Assembly: GCA_024449915.1 (NCBI GenBank)
Contig: JAMZAV010000056.1
Coordinates: 186,001 to 250,000, forward strand
Reading direction: 5' to 3'
Origin: Sweltsa coloradensis
Taxonomy: Eukaryota > Arthropoda > Insecta > Plecoptera > Chloroperlidae
DNA length: 64,000 nucleotides
Numbering within the stretch: the stretch's first letter is position 1; the number at the start of each line of letters is the position of its first letter. A program made the position numbers and the translations under genes. The notes under the pieces were generated by a model that saw only the letters and a program-made list of their open reading frames with translations, was not told the origin of the DNA and did no database searches. Shown one piece after another: positions 55,900-64,000 of this stretch.

Positions 55900-58800
55900 C
55901 AATAACATTCTATGGGAATGGTTCAAGTACTAAAATATTTTCTATGTACAATGGGTTCTAGTCGATTGGGTCAATAAAAATTCATGTAACTTAATTAATA
56001 ATAACGAATTGTTCGAAAAGCTTATTTTTGTGTCTCACCATAAATGTGGGGGGTTTCTTACACATATAATGTCTAATCAAAATACTAACTAATTACTAAC
56101 TAATCTAATCATGCAAATACATTAAAAAGTACATTTTTTAAAAACATAAGGGACGCATACAAAGTCTAAATCTTGATTGACATGGGGAAACCGTATTATT
56201 AGTCAGTAAAATACCAGTTTATAATTTTTTTTCTCGACGATTTTGCATCTATATTTTAAAACTAAAAAAAAGCATTTCATGTTTGAATGAAATGGATGTG
56301 TCCAAACTGCAGATCCCTGTGTATTTTCCGCGTTGATAAAGTAATTAAGCCCAGGTAAAAAGGCTAATGACTTCTGCTGGATGGGGGGTAATGAGCGCGC
56401 CTGGTGGCCGGGGCAAGAACTGTGGGAAGCGACTCTACCGGACGATCTGGGGAACTAGATGCAAGAGGGAGGGATGTGGCGGTTTTGAGAAGGATAATGA
56501 TCTTGGACGATGCTATAAATGATGAGGGCATATATTTTATTTATTTATTTAATTAATTAATTATTTATTTATTTAATGTCTATCCTATTCAGTTATAAAA
56601 ACTGAATTACAAAGGAGGAAAACTAAATAAATCTAATTACATAGATGCAGACACAACAATGAACTAACAGTTAAGTAAATATTTGAAATAGTAATTTTAC
56701 AACAACAATGCATAATAATAGGCTGATTCCTGCAAACTGCATTTCACTTGTCTGTACTGTGAGATAATTGTAATTTTTTACGCCCCCCCCCCCCCCCCCG
56801 CACACACATAAACGAGAGAACATATTCGAAAATTACTCGCTAATTTACCTCACTTTAATACGCGATAATTTTTTCGAATTTGGGTATCGTGTCGAATTAT
56901 TTCTGTCTAAGTCATGTTTGCATTTAATTTTGTATTTGTTATCACTAGGCTGTTTGCTAATTGACGCGAACATCAAAGGTTTTGACTCCAATACCTTTTT
57001 TAAACATTTGTTAATTTCTACTTAATTATTTAATCACTTTAGTAAATTAAACATGTTAATAATTCAATAAATGTTACTAATTTAAAAAAAGTAATTTTGA
57101 AGAGGAGAAATATACTGAATACGCTTAACATATTTTTTTAACTAAATATTTTATTTTTGTTAGTTTGCTTTCAAAATATATTTTTATTTTATGTAAGTAA
57201 CTATCAGTTGTGTAAATTGTTCGAGATCATGGTAAATTGAATTAATTTCCTTCTATTCTTGTTTGAACATTCTACCTCGTTAAATGGTAGCATTGTATTT
57301 TTCTCATTCAATTAGTTTTATAGTTGCCACTAAACAAAATGAGAAGAGTATTTATGCCATTATAAATTGACAAATGAAACATCACGGTACAATAAAAGTA
57401 TGATGCAATAGCACATCAATAAATAACTTAAAAGTGCAGCTCTCAAACAAATTACGTCAAATTAAACAAGATAAAGCGGGATCAATGTGAGTTTGGTGTA
57501 TTCAAAATTATATGTATGTAATTGTAGGTGATATTTGTGAAATGCAATTAAAAAATGTGAGATAACTCGATCAATTTACTTAGTGCGGAATACGTATATT
57601 TATTTTATTTTTTGAAACCAACAACACAAATCCATGACTTGTATTTACATTTTTCTATCTAGGCCTATAATACAAGAGTAATTTTTTTTAAAAAGTTAGA
57701 ATTTTCCTTCTTTTTTTAGCAGTGCGCTAATATTTAAACGCCCACATTGCTGCAGCAAAAACCTGATAGAAAATGTATAAATCTCTTTTAATGTCTTTCA
57801 CTGCACAAAATCGTTAACGAAACCGCTCGGATTCTCGATATATATCATTGGTATTGACATGCCGTTTACAGCAGCGGAGAGGATGTTGACTGTAGATAGA
57901 CAAATATTTGCTTTATTTTATCTTGATACGATTTCCTATTCGCCTATACTCGCACACGGTTTGAATAAAAAAAAGTAAAATGATTGGTGATATTTTTCAT
58001 TAGAAAGACACCCCACCGAATTCCCATTATTCACTTAGCTGTAAAACTTGCATTTTTAATTTTTAATTTTTACTATTTGAATTTCTACTTTGTTCATTTT
58101 GAAATATTTAGTTTTTACCTCCTTAAAAACCCTATGTTTGACGTTTCATTACAATTGTATTTATATCCAGATTATGAAGGTAAATTTAAATCATCTGAAT
58201 TGAAATTTGGATACAAAAATCAAGAATTGACCCTTCTGTTTTGAATATAATATATAATTATGTATTTGAATGCACAAATCTTTTAGTTACAACCAAAAAA
58301 GTGCTTTTTATCGTTTAAAAATGTTTTTTCACTATTTTCACGTTCTATCATTCACACAATTTTTTAAAAGTTCGTTTGGTATTTTTATTCCCCTTCAACG
58401 AATATTTATCTGATTTTATATTACCTTTTCCATTAGGATACTCGACTGATTCCTTATCTCATATCACACTTCTGCTCTAATCAAATACGCGAATAATCTC
58501 GATAATCCTACTTTTCCCCTCATCCAATCTGAACGAATTGAATCTACTTTTCATATCGCTAAAATCTTTTTTATATTTTCTTTTACTATTCATCGGAGGC
58601 GCAAGTATATTGAATTGAACGAAGACTAATGGAATTGCCTGGCCGTATTGTAAACAAACCGTATGTATTTGTGCGTGAGGTTTTCGTTTCTATACGCTGT
58701 GCTAGTTTAGAATAGAAACGGAAGTGTAAAGAGTAGAGAAGGAATGACAACTTTGACAGTTAATACAAATTTTACAAACTTTTACAAACAATTACAAAAA

Positions 58801-59210
58801 ATACTGTACATTATTTTTTCTGCATTTATGTGATTAATTTAATTTAGTTATCCTTCTTTGTTAATCATACGTTAAATAAATGGTAAAAATGTATTGACAA
58901 ATAACTCTTTTGGCTACCTTATTACAGTCCATATCACACGTTCTGCGGGAAAGACAAAATAAAAAATAAAAAATAGTCTCAGACAAGGACGAAGAATAAC
59001 AGTTGAACATTAACGTCACAAAATCATAACTTTCTACCTTGAATGGTGTGATAGAGCGAACTGAAGTTTAAACTATTTTGAAGTAGCAATATTTTCCGTA
59101 TTCCCGATCAGAAAAAAATGTTTCGATAATCTAATAGATCCAGGATTCAATCCCATTTACTATATTTTAACTAAAGTTGCACATTTGATACAAAAAAACT
59201 TAATTCTCTA
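55900..59210. other. AT-rich non-coding stretch
   Basis: TTTATTTATTTAATTAATTA-type runs at 56540-56575 and an 18-base C-run near 56784-56801. No gene. Confidence 0.4.
56770..56885 (+). repeat. Dispersed repeat family V, copy 2
   Basis: Partner of 53945-54060 with a longer C-run (about 18 versus 10-11). Confidence 0.6.
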
Positions 59211-60137
59211 ACCGGTGGCCACAGTTCTAGGTCGACAGTGCTGCTATCTCTCTGCCGCTACTTTCTTAGCTGGAACCGACTATATATCTGCAGCCTGGGG
59301 CCCGGCTTCACAAACACACACAGACTCACAGAGAATCGTATTACTTAGTTATATCCACTGAGTAGAGAAGGTTTATTTATCAGGTACACTCGACTCGAGA
59401 GAGGTGAAATAAAATTGTTGTAAAGAGGAATTTTCAACAGAGTTTTCACTTTTTGATAACAAAATGCGCCCACTCGATTACACCGGTTAGTCTAATGGGG
59501 GGGTGCTTGAAGGGCGCGTATTGAGGGGGCTTTATTTCGAAACGCGCGTGGCTGGGTTGGAATTTTGTATTGAATAACGAACACGTCACATATATGAAAC
59601 TAAAATACAGTAAAAAACATTTAAAATATATATTCGTATGGGTTGATCAAAGAAATGTATGTAAGTAGATATATTTAGGTCTGTCAGAAAATCTGTATCG
59701 TTGTAAAAGAATTTAATTAATATTTTTACATTCCAGTACAAAAATATGTTGATTTTGATTTTTTTGTCATTCCACGTTATTATTAACATTTTCCAGGATA
59801 ATATGATTTCGATTCTAGGACTTTTTGAGTTTTTGAGACACTGTTTCAGTTTTTAAAATCATTCTAATTGTGTGTGGTCAAAGTATGAAATGCATTTAGA
59901 GAATGTACCCAGATTGTCGTGTTATTTAATTCAAAATCTGTACAATTATATAAATTGGCAAACGAAGCATGGTCATTTTTGTACCGGCGACTTAGATTTT
60001 CAAAACCTTACATTCACAACCTACAATGTATGAAATCTTTTATATCAAAGCTACATATTTTCGATCCCAACAAAAGTAGTTTCTAAATCGACCAGCAAAA
60101 TGAAAAGAGGACTCTGAAATGTACATTTTTCCTTGGG
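59211..60137 (+). repeat. Long direct repeat, copy 1
   Basis: Starts ACCGGTGGCC and matches 63077-64000 nearly base for base (long exact runs; scattered substitutions and small indels). The two are offset by 3858-3868 bp. It contains TTAGCTGGAACCGACTATAT, GCAGCCTGGGGCCCGGCTTC and a G-run (7-8 here). No ORF beyond short AT-rich frames. It could be an LTR pair, a tandem segmental duplication or two copies of one family. Confidence 0.93.
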
Positions 60138-60139
60138 AA

Positions 60140-61600
60140 GTATTTGCGACACTGTTTTGTGTAGGGTAGATACTAGATAGTCAGTCACCCAACCATAACT
60201 ATCTCCGAGCTTACACTAGACGACATTCCATTCATCCCAGTGAATTTGTTAGAAAACCAAGTTGAGCTTTTCCCCCCATTTATATCTCGCAATTAATTTG
60301 AGGTTATTAAAACTCCCCTCCCCCCCTCCCAGAAACATTAAAACACATTCTCAAGATTAAAAACCACTCTGGTTGTTAAGTTTTTTGACGTCGAAGTAAG
60401 CGAAGCTGAAAATGCTCGTAATCCAAGCTTTTCAAAACCATTCTAGGGAGACACAGTTTGGCTGTGTTGTAAAGCGCTGAAGTGAAATCGTAATCTGCGC
60501 CAAGGGTGACAAATCTAGTTCACTCGTTCTAGACAAATAACGCAGCACTAAACGTCATTAAATAATTATTTGCCATACAAATGTATAATTATTAGAGGTA
60601 CGCGTATACATAGCATTTTCAAGTGACATTTTACAGCGTTTTGTGGCATCTATTTTTTTGTCACCTTAAAATACGTGAATGAACTTTTTTCATATTTTGA
60701 ATTTGAAATTATGTCATCAAGGTTGAATTAATAACAACTGAATAAAAATGTGTCGAAACAAATTATACATAGGCTACTTTGTTTATTAAAATTAAATAGA
60801 ACTGGAAAACCTTAGTTTTAAATGAAAAAATAGCGGATTGTAGAGTCTAATACACAAAACGTTATTTTCACGTACCTAATCATAATTATGTGCCATATTA
60901 CTTAATAAATAATTGTTTTAAAGGGTTTTTTTCCCATTTCTTGAGTTTAATGAACACTCAACGTTTCATTGCTACTTAGGAGTTCAGTTTAATCATAACT
61001 TACATCATTATATCAAACAACGAAAGCATTATTATTGTTATTATTTTGTGCATATTATATGTTTGAACTTCTCAAATTTGTAAAATAGTTCACTGTTGTA
61101 CACCTTAATCAACTTCGACATATTCTTTATTAATTGTAAAAAAAAAAAAAAAATCTTCAATTTAACTAATAAAAGCATTTATACCAGAACATGATGTTTA
61201 TAGGTCAAATTAATTATGTAGCAAAAATAAAAATAGCTTCGACTACAGCTAAACCATATGAAATGCAAACATTGACATTATAAGAATACATGTTTTTCAA
61301 GATTTATATTTACATATCATTTATAGCTAGCTATACATATCACAAAACGTTATGTTACTGGTCGGAGTTGCTATACCACTACGATGTACTGCTATTTTAC
61401 ACTGTTCAAAATATTTTCGTCAAATTCTGCAAATGGTCGTTGGAAGTACTGCTTACTACTAATTCCAGTTTTTCTACTGCAAGTCCGATTTCTTTATTTT
61501 ACTGCAAATGTTGTGTTTTACGACTTGAAAAAGCGTAGTAAATTTTCGAACAAGTTTGGGCAATTTAAATCATTCTATTTGTTATTTTACTGAGTTTGAG
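60140..61600. other. AT-rich non-coding stretch
   Basis: Lies between the two long direct repeats. No reverse transcriptase or other retroelement coding was seen. C-run near 60320. Confidence 0.4.
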
Positions 61601-61610
61601 TTGTCGAAGT

Positions 61611-61880
61611 TTTACGGCAAATGTTTTATTTTTCTTACTACATGATCCAGTATTAATACGGCATTTTATTCCGTTTTTTAAAATCAATATTGGCAATTAA
61701 AAATCTAGTCCACATGCCGTAATTTTACGGCAAATGTTTTGTTATTCGACTACATGAATCAGTATGATAAAAACATTTTATTCCGTTTTTTTAACTCAAT
61801 ATTGGCAATTAAAAATCTAGTCAATATGCCGTTATTTTTTCGGCAAATGTTTAGTTATTTGACTACATGATCCAGCAAAA
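61611..61880 (+). repeat. 115-120-bp tandem repeat, about 2.4 units
   Basis: ACGGCAAATGTTTT starts at about 61613, 61728 and (as TCGGCAAATGTTTA) 61850. Between them the unit carries CTACATGA.(T)CCAGTAT, CATTTTATTCCGTTTTTT and ATTGGCAATTAAAAATCTAG. Confidence 0.88.
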
Positions 61881-62079
61881 AGTTTTCGACCCGTACGAAT
61901 ATTATTTTAGTATTCGTCAGGTTGAAATTTCTCCTCCTGTAGTGGGATTAATGGAGCATTACAATAATTATTTTATTTAACAATTAAACTATGATAACGA
62001 ACGTTCCTGTAAGAAAGACAAGCATCATTTGATAGCTAGTACGAAGTTTAATATTGCATATAAATTTCATGGTATTAAA

Positions 62080-62170
62080 ATCTCGGGAAATCAGCGAGGC
62101 TCGAACCTGGTACACCTGGAGAGAGAGTATACACTGTCCTATCAATAAACCCAATACACCAAGACACCGT
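62080..62170 (-). ncRNA. tRNA-like Pol III unit (SINE head candidate)
   Basis: On the minus strand: A-box-like TGGTGTATTGGG near 62161-62150 and B box AGGTTCGAGCC-like at 62107-62097, with tRNA-like spacing. Cloverleaf not complete. Confidence 0.35.
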
Positions 62171-63076
62171 ATACCTGAAGCGCGTCTGTATGAATCATGT
62201 TGGGAGATGTAGTTATGTTTTAAATGAGAAATTCAATACGAAAAGTAGGGTTTCGGATTCCTGGTCCTATTTTTTAACAATATAACGATAGCCCCATAAT
62301 ATAATTAATATTTAAATTTTTAATGTACTCCTCGGGGTCGAAATTTCGTCCTTTCCGGGAAAACCGCCATGCATGGTGATATAAAATATAAATCTACTCT
62401 TCTGTGTCGAATAACCGTTCTTTTAATATTATGAAAATATGATTACATTTTACTTTGACAAATCTTAAATGGTGAAGATTGGAACCATATTGGGCGATGT
62501 TAGAATTTCATAGGGATAATTGTGTCGGTCTGCCAAGTGATATTTATCTACCCTTCAGGAACAAATTCTCGTCCTTTTAAAGTCTGCTAACTGTCCCATT
62601 TTTAAGTGAATATTTTTCCAATAGAAGTACATTTAACGACCTAAAAAGTTGAATATTAGAACCTACCGATCAATTTATGAATCACTGTTTTTAGGAATTA
62701 TTGGTTCGGCCCGCATTTTATTTCAAGCTGCAAAATTATATTTTTATTTATTATTATTTATTATTATTTATTTTATTTAAGTCAAATTTTCCTTATTACA
62801 GAAAGTAGATATTTGATGGGAAAAAGTTTTGTTTCTAACAACTGAAAAAATTATGTATTCTTACTATATGCAGTAGAACATGATTTACGTCCTACAATAA
62901 TGTGAACATTTACCGTTTTTTTACAGAAAGTAGATACTTAAGCGGTGAAATAATTTGTTTACACAAATGACAATGGATAATATTCAACTATGTGGCAGTT
63001 TGCTATCTGACTAGGTAGAGTTTAGGTGATCGGTCGCAGTGCGCTTTGGCTAGTTAGTGGTTTGGGGTGGGTTAGG
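62171..63076. other. AT-rich non-coding stretch
   Basis: (TTTATTA)n-type run at 62741-62780. No gene. Confidence 0.4.
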
Positions 63077-64000
63077 TTACCGGTGGCCGTGCACAGTGCT
63101 GCCATTTCTCGGCCGCGACATTCTTAGCTGGAACCGACTATATATCTGCAGCCTGGGGCCCGGCTTCACAAACACACACAGACTCACAGAGAATCGTATT
63201 ACTTAGTTATATCCACTGAGTAGAGAAGGTTTATTTATCAGGTACACTCGACTCGAGAGAGGTGAAATAAAATTGTTGTAAAGAGGAATTTTCAACAGAG
63301 TTTTCACTTTTTGATAACAAAATGCGCCCACTCGATTACACCGGTTAGTCTAATGGAGGGGGGGGGGGGGGGGGGCAGCTTGAAGGGCGCCTATTGAGGG
63401 GGCTTTATTTCGAAACGCGCGTGGCTGTGTTGGAATTTCGTATTGGATAACAAACACGTTATATGTATGACGCTAAAATACAATAAATAGTAAAAAATAT
63501 ATACATTTTAAATATATATTCGTATGGGTTGATCAAAGATAAATTTAGGTCTGTCAGCAAATCTGTATCGTTGTACAAGTATTTAATTAATATTTTTACA
63601 TTCCAGTACAAAAATATGTTGAGTTTGATTTTTTTTGTCATTCCACGTTAATTATTAACATTTTCCAGGATAATATGATTTCGATTCTAGGACTTTTTGA
63701 GACACTGTTTTAGTTTTAAAATCAATTCTAATTGTGTGTGATCAAAGTATGAAATGCATTTAGAGAATGTACCCAGATTGTCGTGTTATTTAATTCAAAA
63801 TCTGTACAATTATATAAATTGGCAAACGAAGCATGGTCATTTTTGTACCAGCGACTTAGATTTTCAAAACCTTGCATTCACAACCTACACTGCTGTGTGA
63901 AATCTTTTATTTCAAAGCTACATATTTCAAATCCCAACCAAAGTTGTTTTTAAATCGACCAGTTAAAATGAAAAGAGGACTCTGGAAATGTATATCTTTC
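63077..64000 (+). repeat. Long direct repeat, copy 2 (continues past window)
   Basis: Partner of 59211-60137. The match is still strong at the last base, so the true length is unknown. The G-run at 63357-63375 is about 19 bases here. It lacks a short block (TTTTTGAG and TATGTAAGTAG) present in copy 1. Confidence 0.93.

Overview
This window looks like nuclear DNA of an invertebrate animal, most likely an arthropod and probably an insect. It is AT-rich and gene-poor. It has no operon structure, is full of eukaryotic transposable elements (Ty3/gypsy, Jockey-like LINE, tRNA-derived SINE, many terminal-inverted-repeat elements) and long microsatellites, and its few protein-like stretches are bounded by GT..AG splice signals. 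The species cannot be named from the sequence. Nothing bacterial, organellar or CRISPR-like was found.

Layout. Positions 1-4812 hold most of a decayed Ty3/gypsy LTR retrotransposon on the minus strand: 5' LTR, primer-binding site, gag with an 81-bp in-frame tandem repeat, protease, reverse transcriptase, RNase H, and the integrase up to its first catalytic Asp, where the window ends. Positions 4.8-21 kb are AT-rich non-coding DNA carrying three inverted-repeat elements (8.7, 11.9 and 14.5 kb), a tRNA-like Pol III unit (11.4 kb), a perfect 18-bp palindrome next to a hammerhead-like fold (16.2 kb) and a 40-50-bp satellite (20.7-21.1 kb). Two candidate coding exons of compatible phase lie at 21.2 and 22.5 kb. 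Positions 24-25.3 kb are a repeat cluster: minisatellite, SINE, small MITE, long palindrome.

Positions 26.1-28.6 kb are the best candidate for a real gene: a CpG-rich promoter-like stretch, a long 5' leader, an 80-bp intron, a Thr/Gln/Asn-rich exon ending in a strong donor, a G-rich intronic tract and a short hydrophobic ORF. Positions 29.6-36.6 kb contain dispersed repeats (one nested inside another), a Mutator/hAT-like element with a 9-bp target duplication, and a truncated LINE with poly(A) tail. Positions 37-53 kb carry a second SINE copy, a TTAA-flanked element, microsatellites and an insertion whose uninterrupted paralogous site lies about 110 bp away. Positions 54.6-55.9 kb have two GC-rich candidate exons. 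The end of the window has a >900-bp direct repeat (59.2 and 63.1 kb, about 3.86 kb apart) and a 115-120-bp tandem repeat at 61.6 kb.

No complete host gene can be assembled from this window. The exon models rest on splice motifs, open frames and composition only.
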